In this document: piece by piece, positions 38,134 to 46,484 of the stretch
Position numbering within the stretch: position 1 is the stretch's first letter
How the letters are laid out: the number at the start of each line of letters is the position of its first letter
NCBI RefSeq assembly: GCF_010731815.2
Contig: NZ_AP022593.1
Coordinates: 1,240,001 to 1,304,000 of the forward strand
Source: Mycolicibacterium arabiense
Lineage (GTDB): Bacteria; Actinomycetota; Actinomycetes; Mycobacteriales; Mycobacteriaceae
Length of the DNA: 64,000 bases
Reading direction: 5' to 3'
Notes under the pieces: generated by a model
Database searches by the model: none
Told to the model about the DNA's origin: nothing
What the model saw: only the letters and a program-made list of their open reading frames with translations
Position numbers and translations under genes: made by a program

Positions 38134-38892
38134 ATGAGCGCACCGGCTTCGGAGAGCCAGCCGATGATCTCAATGCAGGCCGTCAACAAGCACTTCGGTA
38201 GCCTCCACGTTCTCAAGGACATCAACCTCGAGGTGGATCGCGGCCAGGTGGTCGTCGTGCTCGGCCCGTCCGGCTCGGGCAAGTCGACGTTGTGCCGCAC
38301 CATAAATCGGCTCGAGCCGATCGACTCGGGCACCATCGCGGTCGATGGTCAACCACTGCCCGAGGAGGGCCGCAAGCTGGCTGCCCTGCGCTCGGACGTG
38401 GGCATGGTGTTCCAGTCGTTCAATCTCTTCGCGCACAAGACGATCGTCGACAACGTCGCGCTGGCACCGATGAAGGTGCGCAAGCAGTCGAAGGACGAGG
38501 CCCGCGCCCAGGCCATGAAGCTGCTCGAACGCGTCGGGGTGGCCAACCAAGCCGACAAGTACCCAGCGCAGCTGTCCGGCGGGCAGCAGCAACGCGTGGC
38601 GATCGCCCGGTCACTGGCGATGAACCCCAAGGTGATGCTCTTCGACGAGCCCACCAGCGCGCTGGACCCAGAGATGATCAACGAGGTGCTCGCCGTCATG
38701 ACGTCACTGGCCCGCGAGGGGATGACGATGGTGGTGGTCACCCACGAGATGGGTTTCGCCCGCAGCGCCGCGAACCGGGTCGTGTTCATGGCCGACGGTG
38801 CGATCGTCGAGGACGCGAAGCCCGAGGAGTTCTTCTCCAATCCGAAATCCGATCGTGCCAAGGACTTCCTCGGCAAGATCCTCAACCACTGA
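38134..38892 (+). CDS. gluA: glutamate-type amino-acid ABC transporter, ATP-binding protein
   Basis: A 252-residue ATPase powering polar amino-acid uptake. Walker [18 protein letters not shown]-loop [13 protein letters not shown], signature [17 protein letters not shown], Walker [16 protein letters not shown] and switch His [12 protein letters not shown]. The sequence closely resembles GluA/GlnQ. The ATG at 38134 starts MSAPASES; an internal ATG (MISMQAV) is possible. First gene of gluABCD; a TAAGGT hexamer at 38082-38087 may be its -10. A gluABCD operon here is usual for rapid growers. Confidence 0.93.
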   Translation: MSAPASESQPMISMQAVNKHFGSLHVLKDINLEVDRGQVVVVLGPSGSGKSTLCRTINRLEPIDSGTIAVDGQPLPEEGRKLAALRSDVGMVFQSFNLFAHKTIVDNVALAPMKVRKQSKDEARAQAMKLLERVGVANQADKYPAQLSGGQQQRVAIARSLAMNPKVMLFDEPTSALDPEMINEVLAVMTSLAREGMTMVVVTHEMGFARSAANRVVFMADGAIVEDAKPEEFFSNPKSDRAKDFLGKILNH

Positions 38893-38915
38893 ACACTGGC
38901 GAAAGGAAACCAACA

Positions 38916-39761
38916 GTGTCGATGAAGAAGATGTCGAAGAATCAGTCCCGCAGAATCCGGGTGGCCGCCGTCGTGGCGATCGCTGCGGCGTTGCCGCTGT
39001 CGCTCACCGCGTGCGGTGGCGGCGGTGGTGGGAGCGACGAGGGCAAGATCGTGATCGGCACGAAGTTCGATCAGCCGGGTCTCGGCATGAAGAACCCCGA
39101 CGGCACGATGAGCGGCTTCGACGTCGACGTGGCGACCTACGTCGCGCAGCAGCTCGGCTACAAGCCCGAGGACATCGAGTGGAAGGAATCTCCCTCGAGC
39201 CAGCGCGAGACGTTGATCCAGAACGATCAGGTCGAGTTCATCGCCGCCACCTACTCGATCACCGACGCGCGCAAGGAGAAGGTGTCCTTCGCGGGCCCGT
39301 ACCTGGTGACGGGTCAGAGCCTGCTGGTCAAGGCCGACAACACCGACATCACCGGCAAGGACTCGCTGGCCAACAACAAGAAGCTGTGCTCGGTGTCCGG
39401 GTCGACGCCCGCGCAGAAGATCAAGGACGAGTTCCCCAGCGTCCAGCTCCAGCAGTACGACACCTACTCGGCGTGCATCGAGGCGCTCAAGAACGGCGCG
39501 ATCGACGCGGTGACCACCGACGAGGTCATCCTCGCCGGCTACGCCGCGCAGACCCCGGGTGCGTTCAAGCTGGTCGGTCAGCCGTTCTCCGAGGAGAACT
39601 ACGGCATCGGCCTGAAGAAGGACGACACCGAGCTGCAGACCAAGATCAACGACGCGCTGACCAAGATGGAGTCCGACGGCGCGTGGAAGGCCGCGTTCGA
39701 GAAGAACCTCGGACCGGCGGGCATCCAGGTCCCGTCGCCTCCGGCGATCGCCAAGAACTGA
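38916..39761 (+). CDS. gluB: glutamate-type ABC transporter, substrate-binding lipoprotein
   Basis: A 281-residue solute-binding lipoprotein. Signal with VAAVVAIAAALPLSLTAC (lipobox LTAC), a Gly-rich linker, then the periplasmic-binding fold of family 3: KIVIGTKFDQPGLGMKNPDG, GFDVDVATYVAQQLGY, YSITDARKEKVSFAGPYLVT and KKLCSVSGSTPAQKI. Anchored outside the membrane, it delivers glutamate or a related acid to GluCD. GTG at 38916 has GAAAGGA 8 nt upstream; ATG 38922 would be too far. Confidence 0.93.
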   Translation: MSMKKMSKNQSRRIRVAAVVAIAAALPLSLTACGGGGGGSDEGKIVIGTKFDQPGLGMKNPDGTMSGFDVDVATYVAQQLGYKPEDIEWKESPSSQRETLIQNDQVEFIAATYSITDARKEKVSFAGPYLVTGQSLLVKADNTDITGKDSLANNKKLCSVSGSTPAQKIKDEFPSVQLQQYDTYSACIEALKNGAIDAVTTDEVILAGYAAQTPGAFKLVGQPFSEENYGIGLKKDDTELQTKINDALTKMESDGAWKAAFEKNLGPAGIQVPSPPAIAKN

Positions 39762-39799
39762 CCGGACCGGCGAACTGAGAGGGAGTCAGCGGAGTCCAC

Positions 39800-40480
39800 G
39801 TGGAGGTCTTCTCCGAGTATCGCGGCCAGATCTTCGAGGCGTTCTGGACCACGATTCAGTTGACGGTGTTCTCGGCCGTGGGTGCGTTGATCCTCGGCAC
39901 GGTGTTGGCGGGTATGCGCCTGTCCCCCGTGCCGATGCTCAACTGGCTCGGGACGTCGTACGTCAACGTGGTCCGGAACACTCCGCTGACCCTGATCATC
40001 CTGTTCTGCTCGTTCGGCCTGTCGCAGACGCTGGGCATCACGCTGGTCGACTCGCAGTCGACGACGTCGATCGAAGACGGCAACTTCCGGCTCGCGGTGC
40101 TGGGGTTGACGGTCTACACGGCGTCGTTCGTCTGCGAGACCATCCGCTCGGGGGTGAACACCGTGCCGCTCGGGCAGGCCGAGGCGGCCCGCTCGCTCGG
40201 GTTCACCTTCGGTCAGAACCTGCGAATGATCTTGCTGCCGCAGGCATTTCGCGCGGTGCTCATCCCAATGGGTTCGGTGTTGATCGCGCTGACGAAGAAC
40301 ACGACGATCGCCTCGGCGATCGGCGTGGCTGAAGCTGCGTTGCTCATGAAGGAGATGATCGAGAACACCGCGGCGCTGCTCGTCATCGGCGTGATCTTCG
40401 CGCTCGGGTTCATGGTGCTGACGCTGCCGATGGGCTTGGTGTTCGGGTGGTTGGGGAAGAAGTACGCGGTGAGCCAGTGA
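39800..40480 (+). CDS. gluC: glutamate-type ABC transporter permease GluC
   Basis: A 226-residue permease with about five transmembrane helices (FWTTIQLTVFSAVGALILGT, TPLTLIILFCSFGLSQTL, LAVLGLTVYTASFVCETIR, RAVLIPMGSVLIALTK, LLVIGVIFALGFMVLTLPMG). The EAA loop that contacts the ATPase is GQAEAARSLGFTFGQNLRMI. GTG start at 39800; the stop overlaps the gluD GTG (GTGA). Confidence 0.92.
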   Translation: MEVFSEYRGQIFEAFWTTIQLTVFSAVGALILGTVLAGMRLSPVPMLNWLGTSYVNVVRNTPLTLIILFCSFGLSQTLGITLVDSQSTTSIEDGNFRLAVLGLTVYTASFVCETIRSGVNTVPLGQAEAARSLGFTFGQNLRMILLPQAFRAVLIPMGSVLIALTKNTTIASAIGVAEAALLMKEMIENTAALLVIGVIFALGFMVLTLPMGLVFGWLGKKYAVSQ

Positions 40481-41358
40481 ACTCCTCCTCGGTTCTCTTC
40501 GACACCCCCGGGCCGCGCGCCCGGGTGCGCAACCGGGTGGTCTCCGCCGTCACGGTCGTCATCCTGCTGGTGATCGGCTGGCTGGTGTACTCGCAGCTGA
40601 GCGCCAAGGGCCAGCTCGACGCCGCGAAGTGGGAGCCGTTCCTCACCCCGGAACTGTGGACCACTTACGTCCTGCCGGGCATCAAGGGCACGCTCACGGC
40701 GGCGGTCGTGTCGATCGTCCTGGCCATGGTGCTGGGGTTCGTGCTGGGCGTGGGCCGGATGTCGACGCACCGTCCGCTGCGGTGGTTCTGCTCGGTGATC
40801 GTCGAGTTCTTCCGCGCGATCCCGGTGCTGATCATGATGATCTTCGCGTACTTCCTGTACGCGCTCTACGACGTCTTCCCCGGGCAGTACCTGGCCCTGG
40901 CAGGCGTGATCACGGGCCTGACGCTGTACAACGGCGCGGTGATCGCCGAGATCGTCCGCGCCGGGGTGAACGCGCTGCCGCGCGGTCAGGCCGAGGCCGC
41001 CTCTGCGCTGGGCCTGCAGTGGGGCCAGACCATGCGGGCGATTCTGCTGCCGCAGGCGATCACGTCGATGCTGCCGGTGCTGGTGTCGCAGATGGTGGTC
41101 GTGTTGAAGGACACGGCGATCGGCTACCAGATCACGTTCGTCGAGATGGTGCGCCAGGGCACGGTGGTGGGGTCCTCTTACGGCAACTACATCCCCGCGC
41201 TCATCGTGATCGCGCTGTTGATGATTGCCGCCAACTTCGGGTTGTCGGCTCTGTCCACTCGTCTGGAGCGCCGGATGCGCCGGTCCCGACGCGGGCCCGC
41301 CCCGTTGCACACCGACGCCGTGGAGCAGGAAGGCGCTCCGGGGGCCAAGGCCGTGTGA
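40477..41358 (+). CDS. gluD: glutamate-type ABC transporter permease GluD
   Basis: A 293-residue partner permease. N-terminal helix (VVSAVTVVILLVIGWLVYSQ), core helices (GTLTAAVVSIVLAMVLGFVL, AIPVLIMMIFAYFLYALYD, LALAGVITGLTLYNGAVIAE) and EAA loop GQAEAASALGLQWGQTMRAI. The GTG at 40477 overlaps the gluC stop. The hydrophilic C-terminus is Arg-rich. Its own stop overlaps the start of the DUF1622 gene in the same GTGA manner. Confidence 0.92.
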   Translation: MNSSSVLFDTPGPRARVRNRVVSAVTVVILLVIGWLVYSQLSAKGQLDAAKWEPFLTPELWTTYVLPGIKGTLTAAVVSIVLAMVLGFVLGVGRMSTHRPLRWFCSVIVEFFRAIPVLIMMIFAYFLYALYDVFPGQYLALAGVITGLTLYNGAVIAEIVRAGVNALPRGQAEAASALGLQWGQTMRAILLPQAITSMLPVLVSQMVVVLKDTAIGYQITFVEMVRQGTVVGSSYGNYIPALIVIALLMIAANFGLSALSTRLERRMRRSRRGPAPLHTDAVEQEGAPGAKAV

Positions 41359-41765
41359 CACGGGTGTTCGCGCTGGAGATCCTGCCCGAGTGGGCGTTGC
41401 GCGACGCCGTCGACCTGATGGTCCGCCTGATCGAGGCCTGCGGCGCGGTCGTTATCATGATCGGCGCGGCCGTCGCGATCGTGAAGTTCGCCGTCGCGCT
41501 GGTACGCCGCGACATCAATCAGTTCTCGTCGGTGCGGTTGTCCCTGGCGCGGTTCCTGGTGCTGGGTCTGGAGTTTCAGCTCGCCGCGGACGTGCTGCGG
41601 ACCGCGATCTCGCCGTCGTTCGAGGAGATCGGCAAGCTGGCGGCGATCGCCGCGATCCGCACGGTGCTGAACTACTTCCTCAACCGCGAGATCGCACAGG
41701 AGCAGCGCGAGATCGCATTGCTGGAGAACAAGCAGCCACCGCCGGATCCCGCGCCCGGACCGTGA
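41355..41765 (+). CDS. DUF1622 membrane protein at the end of the glu operon
   Basis: A 136-residue protein with two to three hydrophobic stretches (LIEACGAVVIMIGAAVAIVK, LSLARFLVLGLEFQLAADVL) and the DUF1622 core RLSLARFLVLGLEFQLAADV ... AIRTVLNYFLNREI. The C-terminus is short, charged and Pro-rich. It overlaps gluD by 4 bp (GTGA), so it is translated with the transporter; whether it serves transport is unknown. DUF1622 proteins occur widely as small membrane proteins without known function. Confidence 0.8.
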   Translation: MTRVFALEILPEWALRDAVDLMVRLIEACGAVVIMIGAAVAIVKFAVALVRRDINQFSSVRLSLARFLVLGLEFQLAADVLRTAISPSFEEIGKLAAIAAIRTVLNYFLNREIAQEQREIALLENKQPPPDPAPGP

Positions 41766-42052
41766 CCGTCGCCGACGCCTCGTGGCTCATCGCCGCAGCA
41801 GGGATGGTGCTGGCGCTCGGCGGCCTGATTGTGTTCCGCCGGCCATTGGTCGCCTTGCGGGTCATGCTCGAATTGTTCACCGCGGCAGGGTTGTTGCGGT
41901 TGAGCGCCGACCTGTCCTGGGAAGCGGTGGCGGGAGTCGCCGTGGTGATCGCGGTACGCCAACTGGTGACGCGGAGCCTTGCCGCTGACCTGACGCGACG
42001 GGCGCTCGCTACACCATCCGACGTTCGCGCTCGCCGGCCAGCGCGACCTTGA
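41762..42052 (+). CDS. small two-helix membrane protein of unknown function
   Basis: A 96-residue protein with two hydrophobic segments ([19 protein letters not shown] at 7-25 and [16 protein letters not shown] at 54-69), and an Arg-rich C-terminus. The GTG at 41762 overlaps the DUF1622 stop in a GTGA arrangement, the third such coupling in the operon, which supports a real gene. Its last 44 bp run antisense to the recX end. No family recognised. Confidence 0.6.
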   Translation: MTVADASWLIAAAGMVLALGGLIVFRRPLVALRVMLELFTAAGLLRLSADLSWEAVAGVAVVIAVRQLVTRSLAADLTRRALATPSDVRARRPARP

Positions 42053-42554
42053 CCACGTCCAGGGCCATCGACTGGTGGTAGCCGCGGCGTGCGAGCATGC
42101 CGACGAGCCGCCGAATCAGCTTCGCCTCCTCGGCGTCGTCGTCGAGACGTGCGCGCCGGAGCTTGTCGGCGACGAGTTGTTCGGCACGCGTGCGCTCGGC
42201 GTCGGCATCGATCTCGGCCAGGGCGCCGGCGATCACGTCCTCGTCCACGCCCTTGGTGCGCAGCTCGGCCGCGAGGGCACGCTTGCCCTTGCCTGCGTAG
42301 ACCGTTCGGGAGCGCACCCACTGCTCGGCGAAGTCCTCGTCGTCGATGAGCCCGACGTCTGCCAGCCGGTCGAGCACCCGTGCGCTCACGTCGTCGGGGA
42401 AGCCCCGCTTCTCCAGCCGGCCGGCCAGCTCGGCTCGCGTACGGGCCCTCGCGGTGAGCAGGCGCAGGCAATGCGCCCGCGCCTGCTCCTCGCGGGAAGC
42501 CGAATCCGTCTCCGGTGACTCAGAAGTCGACGGGGGCGGGCAGGGCTTCGACAT
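42009..42554 (-). CDS. recX: RecA regulator RecX
   Basis: A 181-residue helical inhibitor of RecA filament extension. Tandem three-helix repeats typical of Rec[41 protein letters not shown], and [20 protein letters not shown]. Its first 35 bp overlap the 3' end of recA in another frame, so it is translated from the recA message. The start codon at 42554 is the one upstream of the conserved helices and leaves an acidic N-tail. Confidence 0.93.
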   Translation of the reverse strand: MSKPCPPPSTSESPETDSASREEQARAHCLRLLTARARTRAELAGRLEKRGFPDDVSARVLDRLADVGLIDDEDFAEQWVRSRTVYAGKGKRALAAELRTKGVDEDVIAGALAEIDADAERTRAEQLVADKLRRARLDDDAEEAKLIRRLVGMLARRGYHQSMALDVVKVALAGERERRMV

Positions 42555-43572
42555 TGGTCTTGTCGTCCGTCAGCACGGCTCCGATGCCGAGCTTCTCCTT
42601 GATCTTCTTCTCGACCTCGTCGGCGATCTCGGGATTCTCGAGCAGGAAGTTGCGGGCGTTCTCCTTGCCCTGACCGAGCTGCTCACCGTCGTAGGTGAAC
42701 CAGGACCCGGACTTGCGGATGAACCCGTGCTCGACGCCCATGTCGATCAGCGAGCCCTCCTTGGAGATGCCCTTGCCGTAGAGGATGTCGAACTCGGCCT
42801 GCTTGAACGGCGGTGCCATCTTGTTCTTGACGATCTTGCAGCGGGTGCGGTTGCCCACCGCGTCCGTGCCGTCCTTCAGCGTTTCGATGCGGCGCACGTC
42901 CAGGCGCACCGAGGCGTAGAACTTCAGCGCCTTGCCGCCCGTGGTGGTCTCGGGCGAACCGAACATCACGCCGATCTTCTCGCGCAACTGGTTGATGAAG
43001 ATCGCCGTCGTATTCGAGTTGCTCAGGGCCCCAGTGATCTTGCGGAGCGCCTGGCTCATCAGACGGGCCTGCAGGCCGACGTGGCTGTCGCCCATCTCGC
43101 CCTCGATCTCCGCCCGCGGGACCAACGCGGCCACCGAGTCGATGACCAGGATGTCCAGTGCGCCGGACCGGATCAGCATGTCGGCGATCTCCAGCGCCTG
43201 CTCACCGGTGTCGGGCTGGGACACCAGCAGGGAGTCGGTGTCGACGCCCAGCTTCTTGGCGTAGTCGGGATCGAGTGCGTGCTCGGCGTCGATGAACGCC
43301 GCGATGCCGCCGGCTGCCTGCGCGTTGGCGACGGCGTGCAGGGCAACGGTGGTCTTACCCGACGATTCCGGGCCGTAGATCTCGATGACGCGGCCTCGGG
43401 GCAGACCTCCGATGCCCAGGGCGACGTCGAGGGCGATCGACCCGGTCGGGATGACCGATATCGGTGCGCGCACCTCGTCGCCGAGGCGCATCACCGAGCC
43501 CTTGCCGTGACTCTTCTCGATCTGAGCGAGGGCGAGCCCGAGTGCCTTCTCGCGGTCGGGGGCTTGCGGCAT
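42520..43572 (-). CDS. recA: recombinase RecA (no intein)
   Basis: A 350-residue recombinase and LexA co-protease. Walker [10 protein letters not shown] (67-75), Walker [16 protein letters not shown]1/L2 loops ([40 protein letters not shown]) and acidic C-terminus. There is no intein, unlike M. tuberculosis RecA. The ATG at 43572 gives [15 protein letters not shown]; the open frame above is the promoter region. Two promoters lie upstream: a PafBC-type and a LexA-controlled one. recX overlaps its end. Confidence 0.98.
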   Translation of the reverse strand: MPQAPDREKALGLALAQIEKSHGKGSVMRLGDEVRAPISVIPTGSIALDVALGIGGLPRGRVIEIYGPESSGKTTVALHAVANAQAAGGIAAFIDAEHALDPDYAKKLGVDTDSLLVSQPDTGEQALEIADMLIRSGALDILVIDSVAALVPRAEIEGEMGDSHVGLQARLMSQALRKITGALSNSNTTAIFINQLREKIGVMFGSPETTTGGKALKFYASVRLDVRRIETLKDGTDAVGNRTRCKIVKNKMAPPFKQAEFDILYGKGISKEGSLIDMGVEHGFIRKSGSWFTYDGEQLGQGKENARNFLLENPEIADEVEKKIKEKLGIGAVLTDDKTNVEALPAPVDF

Positions 43573-43625
43573 GGTGTTTCTCCGTCCTGGTGGGTTTTCG
43601 ATCGGTTTCCGATCGGTTGGCCGCG

Positions 43626-43648
43626 ACGTTAGGGGAGGCCACCGACAA
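43626..43648 (-). promoter_or_regulatory. RecA-NDp (PafBC-dependent) promoter of recA
   Basis: Minus strand TTGTCGGTG (43648-43640), 8 nt, TAACGT (43631-43626): an exact match to the mycobacterial RecA-NDp pattern TTGTCRGTG-N8-TAnnnT, the LexA-independent DNA-damage promoter activated by PafBC. It lies 53 nt before the recA ATG. Confidence 0.85.
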
Positions 43649-43670
43649 GTCCCGCGTTCGAACGATTCCC

Positions 43671-43693
43671 ACAGTAGACGAACACGTGTTCGA
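43671..43693 (-). promoter_or_regulatory. LexA-controlled upstream recA promoter
   Basis: SOS box TCGAACacgtGTTCGT on the minus strand (43693-43678; one mismatch), one nt before a TACTGT -10 (43676-43671). It gives a second damage-inducible recA start upstream of the RecA-NDp promoter. Confidence 0.8.
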
Positions 43694-43744
43694 TTCAAGT
43701 CAACACGCCGGGCCGCGTTTACCGGGTGGTGAGCCGTCAGCCCC

Positions 43745-43939
43745 TCACCACTGGTCGCGCGGCACGTCGAACTCCGCGCACAGTGCCCGCCAGACGTCGC
43801 GGGGATCGACGCCGTCCTCGATCGCCTGCCTCGGAGTGCGCCCGTCGACACTGCTCAACACGTAGTCGACCAGCAGCGAGGCACCCCGCACCGGGCCGAA
43901 CTGCGCATCCACCAGTTCGTGGAATTCCGTCAACCGCAC
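43745..43939 (-). CDS. DUF3046 protein (Rv2738c-like)
   Basis: A 64-residue protein of the actinobacterial DUF3046 family: [48 protein letters not shown]. Always found beside recA in mycobacteria; function unknown. GTG start at 43939; a TAGATT -10 (43951-43946) ends 6 nt earlier and shares its TAG with the stop codon of the upstream glycosyltransferase gene, suggesting a leaderless internal transcript. Confidence 0.88.
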   Translation of the reverse strand: MRLTEFHELVDAQFGPVRGASLLVDYVLSSVDGRTPRQAIEDGVDPRDVWRALCAEFDVPRDQW

Positions 43940-43948
43940 GCCACGAAT

Positions 43949-45121
43949 CTACCGAGCGACCGCCAGTGCGTCGTGGCACACCCGTACCGGATCGGCGACG
44001 GCGCCTGCGCTCGCGCCCGCCCGCCGCGCCGCTGCCCGGTAGCGCGGGTCGGCGAGGACCGCGCCCACCGCGGCCGCCAGCTCGTCGGCGGCCAGCGGCC
44101 GGATCAGCTCCGCACTGCCTTGGCGCACCAGACGATTGGCGATCTCCCACTGGTCTCCCCCGCCGGGCACCACGACCATCGGCACACCCGCGAGCAGCGT
44201 CTTGGACACCATGCCGTGCCCGCCGCCGCAGATCACCAGGTCCGCCGCCGCGAGCAGTTCGTCCTGGCGCCCCAGCCCCACGACCGCCCACGGCGGCACC
44301 GGCACGCCTGCCCCGCCCAGGCGCGACACCACCACGCGCGCACCGTCGGGCAGCGACCGCCCCGGCACCAGGGTCTCGAGCGCCAGCTCCGCCAGTCCGC
44401 CCGTACCCGTCGTCGCCGTGGACGGCGCGACGACGACCAGCGGGCCGGTGCCGTCGGGAACGTCGAGTGCGGCGTCGGTCGGCTCGAAGTGCAGCGGGCC
44501 GACGATGACGGCCTCGGCGGGCCAGTCCGGCCGGGGCACCTCGAGCGCCGGCAGCGTCGCGATCAGTCGCCGACGCGGCCCGGGGTCGAGGGCCGGTAGC
44601 CCGATGCCGCCCCTGGCCTGGGCGCGCTGCGCCTCCCCTTGGCGTACCGATCGTGCGGTGAGCGCTCGCATCACGGTGTCGCGCAACCGTCCCCGCACGC
44701 CGGTTCCCGGGGCGAGCCCGCTGCCGATCGGCGGTAGCCCCTTCGACGGGCGGTACAGCGGATGCGGGCACAGCTCGACCCACGGCAGCCCGATGAGGTC
44801 GGCGGCCATGCCGCCGCAGGCCGTGATCACGTCGGAGACGATCAGGTCCGGCGCGAGGTCACGCAGCCGCTGCTCGTTGCACACGGCCATCTTGGCGGCC
44901 CTGCGGTGGATCTTGGCGCCGGCGTCTTCGTCGTCGTCGTCGGCGGTGGCGTCGAGGCCGTCGAGTTCGACCGCCTCGATGCCGGCGCGCCGTGCGGTGT
45001 CCAGCCACTGACTGCCGGTCAGCAGAATCGGCTCGTCACCGGCGGCGCAGAACCGCAGGCAGAGAGCCATCGCGGGGAACGCGTGTCCCGGATCGGGTCC
45101 TGCGACCACTGCCACGCGCAT
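43949..45121 (-). CDS. UDP-glycosyltransferase-like protein (Rv2739c-like)
   Basis: A 390-residue GT1/MGT-fold protein. N-terminal MRVAVVAGPDPGHAFPAMAL (acceptor domain with a loop near GHAFP), then LIVSDVITACGGMAADLIGL, and a C-terminal nucleotide-sugar domain with ADLVICGGGHGMVSKTLLAG, VPMVVVPGGGDQWEIANRLV and a PDR-like end. The acceptor (lipid, polyketide or antibiotic) cannot be read. The ATG at 45121 fits the family start; an upstream extension is rejected. Syntenic with the alanine-rich transferase by recA in M. tuberculosis. Confidence 0.86.
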   Translation of the reverse strand: MRVAVVAGPDPGHAFPAMALCLRFCAAGDEPILLTGSQWLDTARRAGIEAVELDGLDATADDDDEDAGAKIHRRAAKMAVCNEQRLRDLAPDLIVSDVITACGGMAADLIGLPWVELCPHPLYRPSKGLPPIGSGLAPGTGVRGRLRDTVMRALTARSVRQGEAQRAQARGGIGLPALDPGPRRRLIATLPALEVPRPDWPAEAVIVGPLHFEPTDAALDVPDGTGPLVVVAPSTATTGTGGLAELALETLVPGRSLPDGARVVVSRLGGAGVPVPPWAVVGLGRQDELLAAADLVICGGGHGMVSKTLLAGVPMVVVPGGGDQWEIANRLVRQGSAELIRPLAADELAAAVGAVLADPRYRAAARRAGASAGAVADPVRVCHDALAVAR

Positions 45122-45164
45122 CGCATCACCCTGCCACAGCCACCCTGTCGCGCTGCGGACGAGG

Positions 45165-45174
45165 AGCATAGGCT
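45165..45174. promoter_or_regulatory. overlapping divergent -10 elements (glycosyltransferase / ephG)
   Basis: AGCATAGGCT holds TATGCT for the minus strand (45170-45165) and TAGGCT for the plus strand (45169-45174), overlapping by two bases. The plus element ends 8 nt before the ephG ATG. Confidence 0.45.
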
Positions 45175-45182
45175 CGGCAACC

Positions 45183-45620
45183 ATGACCGAGCAGACGCCG
45201 GCGATAGCCGCCACGGACAACGCCACCATCGTCGAGACGTTCCTCAATGCGCTCGCCGACCAGGACTTCGACGCCATCGAGTCGCTTCTCGCCTACGACG
45301 TGGCCTACCAGAACGTCGGGCTGCCGACGATCCACGGCCGTGACCGCGTGGCGAAGCTGATGCGCGGCATGGAGGGCAAGATGGCGTTCGAGGTGAAGTT
45401 CCACCGCAACGTCGCGCAGGGTTCGACGGTCCTCAACGAGCGCACCGACGCGATCGTCGTGGGACCGCTGCGGATGCAGTTCTGGGTGTGCGGCGTGTTC
45501 GAGGTCGAGAACGGCCGGATCACGCTGTGGCGGGACTACTTCGACTACGTGAACTTCACCAAGGCGATCGTGCGGGGCGTGCTCGGGATTGCGATCCCCG
45601 CGCTTCGACCGTCCATGTGA
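45183..45620 (+). CDS. ephG: limonene-1,2-epoxide hydrolase-type protein (EphG, Rv2740-like)
   Basis: A 145-residue SnoaL/NTF2-fold hydrolase of the limonene epoxide hydrolase family, whose M. tuberculosis member hydrolyses hydrophobic and steroid epoxides. Visible: ATIVETFLNALADQDFDAIE, TIHGRDRVAKLMRGM, GPLRMQFWVCGVFEVENGRI and TLWRDYFDYVNF; the Asp-Arg-Asp type active site can be matched to DRVAK and WRDYFD. The ATG at 45183 is likely leaderless or nearly so. Convergent with the pspM gene, 21 bp apart. Confidence 0.88.
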   Translation: MTEQTPAIAATDNATIVETFLNALADQDFDAIESLLAYDVAYQNVGLPTIHGRDRVAKLMRGMEGKMAFEVKFHRNVAQGSTVLNERTDAIVVGPLRMQFWVCGVFEVENGRITLWRDYFDYVNFTKAIVRGVLGIAIPALRPSM

Positions 45621-45641
45621 CCGGCCGGGTCGTGTGACCGG

Positions 45642-46463
45642 TCAGGCGCCGCGGCGCAGGTGACCCAGCTCGTCGAAGGCGTACGCCCAGCCGGCCAGGC
45701 GGTCGGTGGCCATGCCCAGCTCGCGGCGGTGGCGCTCGCCTGACATCGCCGACGACGACATCGGCCCGTTGTTCGCCGCGGAGACGAGCTGCGCTGCGGC
45801 AGTGACCATCTCGTCGTACTGCCGCACACCTGTCTGCAGCTGGGCGGTGAACGCGCCGATGGTCGGGGTCAGGTGCGCTCGCGACTGCGGTGCCGAGGCG
45901 ATCGCCCGCTCCATCGACACCACCTCCTTGGCGGTGGCCGCCATGGCCGTGGCGGTCTGATTGGCCGCGTCGGTCACCTCGCGCAGTTCGTCGGCGGGCA
46001 GCATCCGGCCCCGCTCCATGACGCCGAGCAGGGAGAACAGTCCGCGTTCGGCCGACGCCAGCGCGGCCATCGGCTGCCGGGCGGCCGATCCCCACGGCGG
46101 CAGCCGACGGGTGGAGCGCTGCGCGGGAAGCGGTTGCGCCTTGAGCCAGCGGTAGCGCAGGAACGCCAGCGTGGCGAGGAACGCCGCACCGATCGCGATG
46201 GGGCTGGGAATCAGCAGCGCCCACGCGGGCGTACTCCACGACGCCAGCACCGCGGTGACCGCGATCCAGAAGCCGGTCGCGAAGGTGAAGAAGATGCCTG
46301 CGCGCAACGCCCACCGCCGCTTGCGGAGGAGCTTCGCGCGCTGATCGGCTGCCGCACCGAGGCGCTCGGCCAGCACGTCCGACCACTCCGCGGCGGTGTC
46401 GACACCGCGCTGCATCAAGGTCTTCCACGCCTGCTGGCGGAGCGGCTGCGGGTTGGTCGGCAT
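45642..46463 (-). CDS. pspM: phage-shock membrane protein PspM (Rv2743c-like)
   Basis: A 273-residue membrane protein with two adjacent helices (LRAGIFFTFATGFWIAVTAV, LLIPSPIAIGAAFLATLAFL, ~55-108) and a long helical cytosolic C-terminus (ALASAERGLFSLLGVMERG, ELREVTDAANQTATAMAATA). In M. tuberculosis Rv2743c belongs to the clgR-pspA-rv2743c-rv2742c envelope-stress operon and partners PspA. The ATG at 46463 follows a GTGAGG ribosome site, and a GTG at 46472 is the alternative. The PspN gene (Rv2742c) is absent; ephG comes directly next. Confidence 0.85.
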   Translation of the reverse strand: MPTNPQPLRQQAWKTLMQRGVDTAAEWSDVLAERLGAAADQRAKLLRKRRWALRAGIFFTFATGFWIAVTAVLASWSTPAWALLIPSPIAIGAAFLATLAFLRYRWLKAQPLPAQRSTRRLPPWGSAARQPMAALASAERGLFSLLGVMERGRMLPADELREVTDAANQTATAMAATAKEVVSMERAIASAPQSRAHLTPTIGAFTAQLQTGVRQYDEMVTAAAQLVSAANNGPMSSSAMSGERHRRELGMATDRLAGWAYAFDELGHLRRGA

Positions 46464-46484
46464 GTTCCTCACCTACTCATCGGG

